The notes below the pieces were generated by a model that did no database searches, was not told the origin of the DNA, and was given only the letters and a program-made list of their open reading frames with translations. Below, in pieces: positions 8,731-16,460 of a DNA stretch of 64,000 nt. The position numbers were made by a program, and so were the translations under genes. The first letter of the stretch is position 1; every line of letters starts with the position of its first letter. Origin of the DNA: Dokdonella_A sp044227025 (GTDB lineage Bacteria > Pseudomonadota > Gammaproteobacteria > Xanthomonadales > Rhodanobacteraceae); assembly GCF_044227025.1 (NCBI RefSeq), contig NZ_JBGAFX010000005.1, forward strand, positions 124,001-188,000, read 5' to 3'.

Positions 8731-9651
8731 ATGAGTTCGAAACACCTGCTGGTCCTGCTTGCATCGGCTGCTCTGGCTTCGTGCGCGAATTCGCCGACGG
8801 CCCCGGATTCGCGAACTTCGGCCAACGCCATGCCCGGCATGTCATCGGCATCGACAGCAGCACCGGTGGAAGCTCCGCCGCCCCTGCCATCGTCGCCGCC
8901 GCCCCCGCCACCTGCTGTTCCGCCACCGCCACCGCAACCTCAAGCGCCCGTGCGGAAGGCTGCGGCCGAAAAGCCGGCACACCTCACATCGGCGCAGAAG
9001 GACTTGGCAACGAAAGGCGCGGCACCGCAACCCGCATCCGCATCGAACGCCTCATTTGCACTGAGCGGCCACGTCGACATCACGGCCGGCGCCGGAGCGG
9101 GCGACATCGGCCAGGCCGTCGTCTACTTCGTTCCTGATGCCGGTGCGCCGAAACCCAGGCCCGGCGACTATCGCATCTACACCCACCTGCGCGCGTTCGA
9201 TCCACCTTCGCTGGTCATCCCGCTGGGCAGCCGCATCATCTTCCCCAACCAGGACGACATCCTGCACAACGTGTTCTCGGCGACACCGGGATCCGAGTTC
9301 GACCTCGGCACCTACGCAGAGGACGAGCGCGCGTCGTACACCTTCAAGAAAGCCGGTGTCGTCACGATCAATTGCAACGTGCACCAGGACATGCAGGCGA
9401 ACGTGCTGGTGGTGGCGACACCGTATTTCGCCAACGCCGATGCCAACGGAGACTTCCGCCTGGCCAACCTGCCTGCCGGACCCGGCAAGCTGACGCTGTG
9501 GCACCCGCGCGCGCAGGCGCAGACACAAGCCATCAACGTGCCTTCGCTGGATCTGCTGACGCTGCAACTGGCACTGACACGGCCTGCGGTCAGCGCGCAC
9601 CTCAACAAGGAACGCAAGCAGTATCGAGCAAGCCTGCAGCCGAAGGACTGA
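8731..9651 (+). CDS. cupredoxin-like lipoprotein (methylamine-utilisation-protein-like)
   Basis: A 306-residue protein with a perfect GGAGG at 8721-8725. The lipobox (LLASAALASC, Cys about residue 17) predicts a lipoprotein. Residues about 45-75 are an extreme proline tract, probably a flexible periplasmic tether. The C-terminal 200 residues hold a cupredoxin-type domain: LVIPLGSRIIFPNQD, then a His in ILHNVFSAT, then CNVHQDMQANVLV, which supply the His, Cys, His and Met expected of a type-1 copper site. A DANGDFRLANLPAGPGKLTL segment follows, as in carboxypeptidase-regulatory-like domains. It is the first gene of a four-gene operon ending in a secreted globin, so a redox or gas-related periplasmic role is inferred. 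Confidence 0.8.
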   Translation: MSSKHLLVLLASAALASCANSPTAPDSRTSANAMPGMSSASTAAPVEAPPPLPSSPPPPPPAVPPPPPQPQAPVRKAAAEKPAHLTSAQKDLATKGAAPQPASASNASFALSGHVDITAGAGAGDIGQAVVYFVPDAGAPKPRPGDYRIYTHLRAFDPPSLVIPLGSRIIFPNQDDILHNVFSATPGSEFDLGTYAEDERASYTFKKAGVVTINCNVHQDMQANVLVVATPYFANADANGDFRLANLPAGPGKLTLWHPRAQAQTQAINVPSLDLLTLQLALTRPAVSAHLNKERKQYRASLQPKD

Positions 9652-9654
9652 ACC

Positions 9655-10776
9655 ATGCAACGTACGTTCTTCGCCGTGGCTGGCGCGTTGCTGCTCGCGG
9701 TCGTCGCGATCGTCGTCGTGACCGGCTATTGCCAGGTCCGCGGCGTGGAGCGCAGCGTCGACGACAGCGCGCTGGATGCTGCGCAGGCGGTCCAGGGCGA
9801 ACTGCTTCGCTTGCGCAGCGAAGGCCTGCAACAGGTTTCGAAGGCGATCGCGGACAACGCCGGCTTCGTCGCCTATGTCAATCGAGCGCTGGGTGGTTCC
9901 GAGGGCGCGGCGGTTGCCGATCTGCATTCCATCCAGGACCAGCTCGACCAACGTCGCGACCTGCTCGGCCTGGACATCATCGCGATCCTGTTGCCGTCCG
10001 GACGTCTCGTCGCGAGCGCGGGCAAGGGCATGCCGGAGACCTACGAATTCGGCAGGGACAACCGCTTCATCGAGGCGATGCGAACGGCTGCAGTCACGTC
10101 GGGAATGTGGTCGCTGAATGGACAGGTCTGGCAGGTGGCCTTCACGCCCATGATCCAGGGGGGCAATGAAGTGGCCGTGCTGCTGACCGGTCGCCGTCAT
10201 GACGCACGCGTCGCGAGAGAAATCGCCGGCACCAGCCGCGCCGACTATGCGCTGCTGCTGGCCGCCGACGCGGGACCGATGCCCGCTGCGACGAGTCTCG
10301 ATCCGGAGGCGGCCGATAACCTGGCGAAGGCGCTGCGCGCGCATCCGGAATGGATGACGGAAGCCACGCATGCCGCAGTCGGCGCTCCACCCGCGCTGGA
10401 CGGCGCATTCGCGCCGCGCGTGCGCTTCCACGTCCTCGCCGACGCCGGAGTTTCATGGCTGACCATCGCGCCGGCCGCACACGTCGGTGCGCTCGCGTGC
10501 GCCGTGACGCTGCCGTTGATGTTCGCCCTGTCGGGCGTATTGCTCGCATTGGGTGCGGCGCTGTGGTGGATCTGGAGCTACTGGGTTGGTCCCTTGCTGG
10601 CGCTGGCTCGGGTCGCAGACCACTCGGCGGTCGGTGACTACTCGGTGGCGTTCGCGCCGCGCGGCGCCGAAGCCGTGCAGCACATCGGCAATGCATTGAA
10701 TCGCGCACAGGCCCAACTCGGACGCCACCGCCCGGCCCCGGGCGCGCCGCGACGCCGCACCACGGACCTGAAGTGA
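9655..10776 (+). CDS. inner-membrane sensor protein without an output domain
   Basis: A 373-residue protein 3 bp after the cupredoxin gene. Transmembrane segment 1 is residues about 4-25 (FFAVAGALLLAVVAIVVVTG). A periplasmic sensor region of about 240 residues follows, with a Cache-like stretch (LLGLDIIAILLPSGRLVASA and NRFIEAMRTAAVTSGMWSLN). Transmembrane segment 2 is about residues 275-310. The cytoplasmic part is a short HAMP-like helix ending in a basic tail (PGAPRRRTTDLK). No kinase, GGDEF or EAL domain follows, and the next gene begins 50 bp downstream. It may need a partner protein or be a truncated signalling receptor. Confidence 0.7.
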   Translation: MQRTFFAVAGALLLAVVAIVVVTGYCQVRGVERSVDDSALDAAQAVQGELLRLRSEGLQQVSKAIADNAGFVAYVNRALGGSEGAAVADLHSIQDQLDQRRDLLGLDIIAILLPSGRLVASAGKGMPETYEFGRDNRFIEAMRTAAVTSGMWSLNGQVWQVAFTPMIQGGNEVAVLLTGRRHDARVAREIAGTSRADYALLLAADAGPMPAATSLDPEAADNLAKALRAHPEWMTEATHAAVGAPPALDGAFAPRVRFHVLADAGVSWLTIAPAAHVGALACAVTLPLMFALSGVLLALGAALWWIWSYWVGPLLALARVADHSAVGDYSVAFAPRGAEAVQHIGNALNRAQAQLGRHRPAPGAPRRRTTDLK

Positions 10777-10826
10777 CGGATGCCGTGGCTCGATCACGCA
10801 ACACCATGCAGGGGGAGATCGTCTCT

Positions 10827-11771
10827 ATGAACCATTTCGCGTTGAAGGGCACGCTGCTGTTCTGCGGGGTTGCCGCTGCCATCCACGGCAGTGCATTCGC
10901 CGCCGAAGAAGCGCCGGCAACGGAGCAACAGGCGGTCGCGACAGCACCCGTCTCCGGCGAATACCACGTGATGGGCAGCGACAAGCTGCTGCTGACCGGC
11001 GGCGTGTCGCAGATCGAAGGCGCCGCCGGAGGTGGCCTCACGCCATGGGCGGTGATCGGCGGTTACGGCACGCGCGACCAGATCGGCGCGAATGCGTTCT
11101 ACACGCGCCTGAACGTGCAGGACTACCATCTCGACGATGTCGGCGTATTGATCGGATTGTACGACCGGGTCGAATTGTCGTTCGCGCGCCAGCGTTTCGA
11201 TACCGAGCAGGTCGGTGCGGAGCTCGGCCTCGGCAGGGGCTTCACGTTCGGGCAGAAGGTGTTCGGCCTGAAGGTGAAAGTCCTCGGCGACGCCGTCCTC
11301 GAGCAGGACAGCTGGGTGCCGCAGGTGGCGGTCGGGTTGCAATACAAGACCAACGACCAGGGCGCGGTCCTGCACGCGATCGGCGCGCGACACGACTCCG
11401 GCACCGATTTCTACGTCAGTGCGACCAAGCTCTACCTTTCACAGAGCCTGTTGCTCAACGGAACGTTGCGCCTGACCAAGGCGAACCAGGCCGGCATCCT
11501 CGGCTTCGGCGGCGATCGTCGCGACAGTTATCGGCCGCAACTGGAAGCGTCGGCAGCGTATCTGCTGAGCCGAACGCTGGCGGTCGGTGCCGAGTACCGG
11601 ATGAAGCCGGACAACCTCGGCATCGCCCACGAGGACGACTGGTACGACGTGTTCGTCGCCTGGGCGCCGATGAAGAACGTGTCGGTGACGCTCGCCTATG
11701 CGGACCTCGGCAACGTCGTCATCCACGACAATCAGCGCGGACTCTACCTGTCGCTGCAGCTCGGCTTCTGA
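10827..11771 (+). CDS. DUF3034 outer-membrane-type protein
   Basis: A 314-residue protein; the ATG at 10827 follows a GGGGGAG site (10811-10817). It has a signal peptide ending AFA. The mature protein opens with LLLTGGVSQIEGAAGGGLTP, then WAVIGGYGTRDQIGANAFYT, VELSFARQRFDTEQVGAELG, GFGGDRRDSYRPQLEASAAY and a terminal YLSLQLGF. I recognise these as hallmarks of DUF3034. Alternating amphipathic strands and a C-terminal aromatic residue fit an outer-membrane beta-barrel. The family is repeatedly found beside truncated haemoglobin and cupredoxin genes, as here. The transported ligand or role is unknown. Confidence 0.85.
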   Translation: MNHFALKGTLLFCGVAAAIHGSAFAAEEAPATEQQAVATAPVSGEYHVMGSDKLLLTGGVSQIEGAAGGGLTPWAVIGGYGTRDQIGANAFYTRLNVQDYHLDDVGVLIGLYDRVELSFARQRFDTEQVGAELGLGRGFTFGQKVFGLKVKVLGDAVLEQDSWVPQVAVGLQYKTNDQGAVLHAIGARHDSGTDFYVSATKLYLSQSLLLNGTLRLTKANQAGILGFGGDRRDSYRPQLEASAAYLLSRTLAVGAEYRMKPDNLGIAHEDDWYDVFVAWAPMKNVSVTLAYADLGNVVIHDNQRGLYLSLQLGF

Positions 11772-11789
11772 ATCCACGCGGAGACACCC

Positions 11790-12260
11790 ATGAATTGCCG
11801 TACCTTTTCGATTCCTGCCGCCTTGCTCTGCGCGCTGATCGCCACGGCGCCCTGCGCCTTCGTCCTCGCCGACGAAAATCCTGCGCCGGCCGATCCATCG
11901 CTGGTCTCCGTGTACAAGGAGTTCGGCGGAAAGGAAGGCCTGGTTGCCCTCATGAACGACCTCATGATCAACCTGGTCGACGATCCGCGCACGCGCCCGT
12001 TCTTCGCCGATGCGGACCAGAAGCACATCAAGGCCGAACTGGTCGACCAGTTCTGCGTGATCCTCGGCGGGCCTTGCCAGTACACCGGCAAGTCGATGAA
12101 GGAATCACATCGCAAGCTCGCGATCGACGAGGCGGCATTCAACGCCCTGGTCGAGGACCTGCAGCGTGCGATGGACAAGCACAAGATCCCGTTCCGCGCG
12201 CAGAACAAATTGCTCGCGAAGCTCGCGCCGATGCACCGCGAGGTCATCACGCGGCCGTAG
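11790..12260 (+). CDS. group 1 truncated haemoglobin with signal peptide
   Basis: A 156-residue protein, 18 bp after the DUF3034 gene. An N-terminal signal peptide (SIPAALLCALIATAPCAFVL, then ADENPAP) predicts export, whereas most bacterial truncated globins are cytosolic. The globin core is visible: YKEFGGKEGLVALMNDLMIN, DDPRTRPFFADADQKHIKAE, GGPCQYTGKSMKESHRKLAI, with His in KESHRKL as the likely proximal haem ligand (F8). The usual Phe-Tyr at B9-B10 reads Leu-Met, so the distal Tyr that stabilises bound oxygen appears to be missing. A periplasmic haem protein for NO, oxygen or redox sensing is inferred from the operon. Confidence 0.85.
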   Translation: MNCRTFSIPAALLCALIATAPCAFVLADENPAPADPSLVSVYKEFGGKEGLVALMNDLMINLVDDPRTRPFFADADQKHIKAELVDQFCVILGGPCQYTGKSMKESHRKLAIDEAAFNALVEDLQRAMDKHKIPFRAQNKLLAKLAPMHREVITRP

Positions 12261-12269
12261 TCCGGCCTG

Positions 12270-13187
12270 TCAGGACCAGCGGGTGAGGATCTGCGGTGGC
12301 ACACCGACGCGCGCGCAGGCACGAGGCGCGACGCCGTCCGGCAGGGCCGCGCGGAACATCGGCGACAGCGCGTGCAGCACGCTCGCGGCGAATTTCGCCC
12401 GGGCGCGCTGCAGTGGCGTGCGGGAGAGCAGCGTCGTCGCCCAGTCCGGCAACAACGCGGCCCCGGCATCGAGGAACAGGTTGCGCGACAGTCCCGCCGC
12501 CGGCACCGGCAGGCGGATGCGTGCGAGCACGGCGAGCACTTCGCGCGAGCGCTGGTCGAACACGAGGTCGTTGCGCACGCGCGCGAAGTAGGCGAGGACC
12601 TCGTGTTCCGACGCCGGCACGTCGCGTGCGCCGAGTCGTTCGGCGATGCGTTTCACTTCGCCGTAGTAGCGATCGGCGGCATCGGCGGGCATCGCGATGC
12701 GCGCATAGCGGCGGTAGCCCTGCAGGAAGCCGAACGCTTCGGTGACGTGCACCCAGGTCAGCAGCTGCGGATCGTCGGCGGCGTAGGCACGTCCGTCCGC
12801 GGCGCTGCCGCGTACCTGCGCATGGATGCGCGCGACGCGCGCGAGCAGTTGTTCGGCATCACCTCGCGAGGCGTACGTCGTACCGGCGACAAACGCGGTG
12901 GTGCGACGCAGGCGACCGACGAGGTCGTCGCGGAAGTTCGAATGGTCCCACACGCCGGCGAGCGCGAGCGGATGCAGCACCTGCAGCATCAGTGCGCACA
13001 GTCCGCCGGACAGCATGCCGGGAAAATCGGCATGCACGCGCCAGGTCGCGCTGTCCGGTCCGAACAGGCCCGCATCGCCTGGCGGCTGGGTGTAGTCGAT
13101 GCCGTCGTGTCCACGCGGAAATGCGCCGAGGACCCAGCGGCGGATGTGTGCAGCGGCAGGAGCGGCAAGGCGTGGCAAGGCATTCAT
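12270..13187 (-). CDS. oxygenase MpaB / DUF2236 family protein
   Basis: A 305-residue cytoplasmic protein convergent with the globin gene, the two stops being 9 bp apart. Family features include GGLCALMLQVLHPLALAGVW, DHSNFRDDLVGRLRRTTAFV, HAQVRGSAADGRAYAADDPQ, LLTWVHVTEAFGFLQGYRRY and YYGEVKRIAERLGA. In this family conserved His residues bind haem b; the candidates here are in LHPLALAGVW, RIHAQV and WVHVTE. Members include the latex-clearing protein Lcp and fungal MpaB, but most bacterial members have no known substrate. Confidence 0.8.
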   Translation of the reverse strand: MNALPRLAAPAAAHIRRWVLGAFPRGHDGIDYTQPPGDAGLFGPDSATWRVHADFPGMLSGGLCALMLQVLHPLALAGVWDHSNFRDDLVGRLRRTTAFVAGTTYASRGDAEQLLARVARIHAQVRGSAADGRAYAADDPQLLTWVHVTEAFGFLQGYRRYARIAMPADAADRYYGEVKRIAERLGARDVPASEHEVLAYFARVRNDLVFDQRSREVLAVLARIRLPVPAAGLSRNLFLDAGAALLPDWATTLLSRTPLQRARAKFAASVLHALSPMFRAALPDGVAPRACARVGVPPQILTRWS

Positions 13188-13376
13188 CGCGGCGATGGTA
13201 GCGGGGTATCGGTGTTTCCGTGTCCGTCGCGCCGCCCGCGCTTCGTTGCGGGAGCGTATCGGATCCCAGAAGACCCCTGAACAACCGGGCTTTTGCTCGT
13301 TGGTGACGGCGACGACGCGGCATCGGAAATCGGCGCGATCGCGAGCGATCCCTGCCAGGATTGAAACGCCCGGATT

Positions 13377-13703
13377 TCAGTCGACCAGGATGGACGGAAT
13401 CGCGCGTCGGTCATGTGCCTCGCGCACGGCGCAGCAATAATCGCCGCCCATGACGAAGCGTCGGCACGCGGCGGGGCGCTGCTCGTAGATGGTGCAGCGC
13501 ATGTGTTTGCGATCGACCGCGACGCACCAACCGTCCTCGCCGCGCTTGAGCATATCCACGCCCTGCACGCCGCGTTCGATCAATTCGGCAGGAACATGGT
13601 CGTCCGGCATCAGCACGACGGTGAGGCGACAGCAGACCGCCGCGCAGTTCGAGCAGGAAACGCTGCGGTCGATGTGCGCTGCGGGCGGTCGTCGATGGCT
13701 CAT
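13377..13703 (-). CDS. YkgJ-type cysteine-cluster protein
   Basis: A 108-residue protein with the cysteine pattern CSNCAAVCCRL, GWCVAVDRKHMRC, RPAACRRF and a final CC pair, typical of the YkgJ/UPF0153 family, thought to bind a metal or iron-sulfur centre. Its start overlaps the stop of the methyltransferase gene by four bases (13700-13703), so the two form a translationally coupled operon. The precise role is unknown. The 189-bp gap toward 13188 shows no gene. Confidence 0.8.
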   Translation of the reverse strand: MSHRRPPAAHIDRSVSCSNCAAVCCRLTVVLMPDDHVPAELIERGVQGVDMLKRGEDGWCVAVDRKHMRCTIYEQRPAACRRFVMGGDYCCAVREAHDRRAIPSILVD

Positions 13704-14383
13704 GACCGGCGCTGCGCATCGCGCGACGCGTCGTCGCGCCGATAGTGGATCACGCGTCCGCGAAACGGTTCGATGTCGGTGTCCTCGAAGCGCTGGCGCC
13801 GTTCATCGACCGCGTAGCCCTGTGCCTTCATCGCGCGCGTGAACGATGCGCTGTTGCCGCGGCCCGGATCGGAAAGGACGATTTCGGCATCCGCTTGCGC
13901 GTGCCGCTGCATCATTCCCGCCAGCTGCGCGGCGTGGCCTCGTTCGTAGAGCACGTCACTGGCGATGATCACGTCGAAACGGCCGAGGGTCGCGTCGGGT
14001 TCGTTCCAGGGCAGGTCGCGGTAGCGGATCGATGTCAGGTCGTTCAACGCGGCATTGTGCTCGAGGAACGACTCGGCGAGAGGATGATGGTCGCTTGCCG
14101 TGATGTCGGCTTCGCGCCGCTGCAACACCAGGCTCGACAGGCCGAGGCCGCAACCGAGTTCCAGAATGCGCTTGCCGTCGATCGCGAACGCGCTCATCGT
14201 TTCGGCCAGTGCATGGCCTGAAGGCCAGGGTTGTCCGAACAGCGCCCATTGCGCGCTTGAAATACCCGCGCGTTCCGCGTCGCCTTGCGGATCGGCAAAC
14301 TGCTGTCGATCGCTCAGCGAACGGACCTGGTAGTCGTGTCCGCCGATGCTGAGAGTCAGATTGCGAGTTGCGTAGCCCTGCAT
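13700..14383 (-). CDS. class I SAM-dependent methyltransferase (Methyltransf_16-like)
   Basis: A 227-residue protein with the SAM-binding motif ILELGCGLGLSSLVLQRR at about residue 72, an acidic post-I loop (ADITASDHHPLAESFLEHNA) and FDVIIASDVLYERGHAAQL corresponding to motif IV. This layout matches protein-lysine methyltransferases of the METTL/FAM86 type and their bacterial homologues, so a protein substrate is more likely than a metabolite. It is the first gene of an operon with the YkgJ protein. It diverges from the dienelactone hydrolase gene across a 190-bp promoter region. Confidence 0.75.
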   Translation of the reverse strand: MQGYATRNLTLSIGGHDYQVRSLSDRQQFADPQGDAERAGISSAQWALFGQPWPSGHALAETMSAFAIDGKRILELGCGLGLSSLVLQRREADITASDHHPLAESFLEHNAALNDLTSIRYRDLPWNEPDATLGRFDVIIASDVLYERGHAAQLAGMMQRHAQADAEIVLSDPGRGNSASFTRAMKAQGYAVDERRQRFEDTDIEPFRGRVIHYRRDDASRDAQRRS

Positions 14384-14576
14384 GGGCGCTCCCGGCTTGC
14401 GTCACTTCGCGGCGCGGAGTGATGACGCGTGGATGGGAGCGAAGCGGGGACCGCATACGGTCGGCGGGACGCGCAGCACGACGTGCCGCGCGGCCATCTT
14501 ACATCCGCCCGCGCACGATCGTGCGGCGCCGATCGAGGCGCGTTAAGCTGGCAGCCACGCAGGACTGGAGGGCGTC

Positions 14577-15482
14577 ATGTCGGATCGGAACCTGAATGCC
14601 GGCGATTTCGATCCCGAGGTACTGCGGTTGTTCGATCAATACGTGCACGGGTTGATCGATCGTCGCGGCTTCCTCGCCAGCGCCGCACGTTTCGCTGCCG
14701 GCGCCGCCGGCGCCGCGGGCCTGCTTGCCGCGCTGAGTCCGAGGTTCGCGCAGGCGCAGCAGGTGAAGCCGAATGACCCGCGCGTGTCGGCGAAGCACAT
14801 GTCGTTCGCTTCGCCGTCCGGTTACGGCAAGGCGAGCGGCTATCTCGCGCGGCCGGCGCAGGCGAGCGGACCGTTGCCGGTGGTGCTGGTCGCACACGAG
14901 AACCGTGGCCTCAACCCGCACATCGAGGACATCGCTCGACGCCTTGCGTTGGAGAACTTCATCGCGTTCGCGCCGGATGCGCTGTTTCCCCTCGGTGGCT
15001 ATCCGGGCGACGAGGATGCGGCGCGCGCGCGCTTCAAGCAACTCGACCAGGACAGGATACGCGCGGATTTTCTAGCTGCCGCTGACTGGCTGGGCCGCGT
15101 CGACGGCGGCAACGGACGCATGGGTGCCGTCGGCTTCTGCTACGGCGGCGCCATCGTGAATTTCCTCGCGACGAAGTTGCCGCAGCTCGCCGCGGCGGTC
15201 CCGTTCTACGGTCCCGCACCGCCAAGTGCGGACGTTGCCGGCATCAAGGCCGAGCTGCTGGTCGTGCTCGCCGCGAACGACGAGCGCGTAAACGACACCT
15301 GGCCCGCCTACGAGGCGGCACTCAAGATGGCAGCAGTGCACTACGCGCTGTACCAGCCGGCCGGAACCGAGCACGGCTTCAACAACGACACCACACCTCG
15401 CTACGACAAGCCAGCGGCGACCGAAGCCTGGCGGCGCATGCTCGCCTTGTTCGAGCGCACCCTGCGCAGCCATCCGGCGTGA
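14577..15482 (+). CDS. dienelactone hydrolase family protein, Tat-exported
   Basis: A 301-residue alpha/beta hydrolase. Residues about 20-55 contain DRRGFLASAARFAAGAAGAA, a twin-arginine-type signal (RR-x-F-L) followed by a hydrophobic stretch and a cleavage site near AQAQQ. The hydrolase core shows VVLVAHENRGLNPHIEDIAR, the nucleophile Cys in MGAVGFCYGGAIVNF, an Asp in LAANDERVN and His in GTEHGFNND, the Cys-Asp-His triad of dienelactone hydrolases. It resembles YghX-type proteins. The ATG at 14577 follows a GGAGG-like sequence (ACTGGAGGGCGTC). The substrate is unknown; export implies action in the periplasm. Confidence 0.85.
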   Translation: MSDRNLNAGDFDPEVLRLFDQYVHGLIDRRGFLASAARFAAGAAGAAGLLAALSPRFAQAQQVKPNDPRVSAKHMSFASPSGYGKASGYLARPAQASGPLPVVLVAHENRGLNPHIEDIARRLALENFIAFAPDALFPLGGYPGDEDAARARFKQLDQDRIRADFLAAADWLGRVDGGNGRMGAVGFCYGGAIVNFLATKLPQLAAAVPFYGPAPPSADVAGIKAELLVVLAANDERVNDTWPAYEAALKMAAVHYALYQPAGTEHGFNNDTTPRYDKPAATEAWRRMLALFERTLRSHPA

Positions 15483-15585
15483 CGCCGGATCGACCGCGCA
15501 GAGACCCCGATCGCGCAACCGATGTCACGCCGCATGCTGCACACTGTGCGGCATGAACGCACCGACCATCCCGGAAGGACCTCCC

Positions 15586-16074
15586 ATGTCTGCCAGTCTT
15601 GCGCAACCGCCGCGTCCGATCGATTGGTCCCAGGTGTTCCTTGGCGGCCTGCTGATCGCCGCCGGCGACATCGCTTTCGCGACTACGGTGTGGTTCACGT
15701 GGGACGCAGCGGGAATCACCCGCGTGTTCCAGTCGATCGCGGTCGGCGTGCTCGGCAAGGCGAGCTTTGAGGGCGGCGTGCCGACCGCTGTGCTCGGCGC
15801 GGCGCTGCATCTGTTCATGGCGACCATGTTCGTGGTCGCCTGCACGCTTGTCGCGCGGCGCGCGCCGGCGCTGCTGCGCAAACCGTTCGTGTACGGGCCG
15901 CCGTACGGCGTCCTGCTCTACCTCATCATGAACTTCGTGGTGATGCCGCTGTCGCGCGTGGGCGCTTCGCCATCGTTCAAGCATCTCGACACGATTGCGC
16001 TGAGCGTGGTCGCGCACATGCTGTTCGGCACGATCTGCATGCTGTTCGCGCAGCGCGCGTTGCGCCGCGCCTGA
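15586..16074 (+). CDS. four-helix integral membrane protein of unknown function
   Basis: A 162-residue protein. The ATG at 15586 has a GGAAGGA site (15572-15578), better than the in-frame ATG at 15553. Four predicted membrane helices: VFLGGLLIAAGDIAFATTVW, AVLGAALHLFMATMFVVACT, YGVLLYLIMNFVVMPLSRVG and IALSVVAHMLFGTICMLFAQ. Charged residues lie in the loops. I do not recognise a named family; the layout resembles small uncharacterised proteobacterial membrane proteins. It sits between a hydrolase and a zinc-finger gene on the same strand but with independent spacing. Confidence 0.65.
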   Translation: MSASLAQPPRPIDWSQVFLGGLLIAAGDIAFATTVWFTWDAAGITRVFQSIAVGVLGKASFEGGVPTAVLGAALHLFMATMFVVACTLVARRAPALLRKPFVYGPPYGVLLYLIMNFVVMPLSRVGASPSFKHLDTIALSVVAHMLFGTICMLFAQRALRRA

Positions 16075-16113
16075 TAGAATGGCGGCGGATCGGCAAGGCT
16101 TTGGAGCAGGGCG

Positions 16114-16380
16114 ATGGCCACCGGCTGGGCCGGCGATGGCGCGGTGCAGGACCAGATCGACGCGACCGTCGAGGACGCGGTCAAGCGTGCGCGCAGCCGC
16201 ATGCGCAAGGGTCCGAGCCTGAGTCAGTGCGAGGAATGCGATGCGCCGATCCCCAAGGCGCGACGCGACGCCGTGCCCGGGGTGCGCCTGTGCGTCATCT
16301 GCCAGGACGCGCACGATCGCGAGCAGTCCGCCGCCGCCGGCTACAACCGCCGCGGCAGCAAGGACAGCCAGTTGCGCTGA
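16114..16380 (+). CDS. DksA/TraR-type C4 zinc-finger protein
   Basis: An 88-residue protein with a short coiled-coil-like N-terminus (DQIDATVEDAVKRARSRM) and the zinc finger CEECDAPIPKARRDAVPGVR followed by LCVICQDAHD, giving four Cys in two CxxC pairs as in the YbiI branch of the family. It lacks the long coiled coil with the paired Asp tip of true DksA, so RNA-polymerase regulation by ppGpp is doubtful. A GGAGCAGGGCG sequence precedes the ATG. Confidence 0.85.
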   Translation: MATGWAGDGAVQDQIDATVEDAVKRARSRMRKGPSLSQCEECDAPIPKARRDAVPGVRLCVICQDAHDREQSAAAGYNRRGSKDSQLR

Positions 16381-16460
16381 GCGGGATCGCGGCGCGTCGG
16401 TGCGACTGTTTGCATCGTCGGGACATCTGAACGGGCAGTCCACATAGGGAATGCCCGCCC

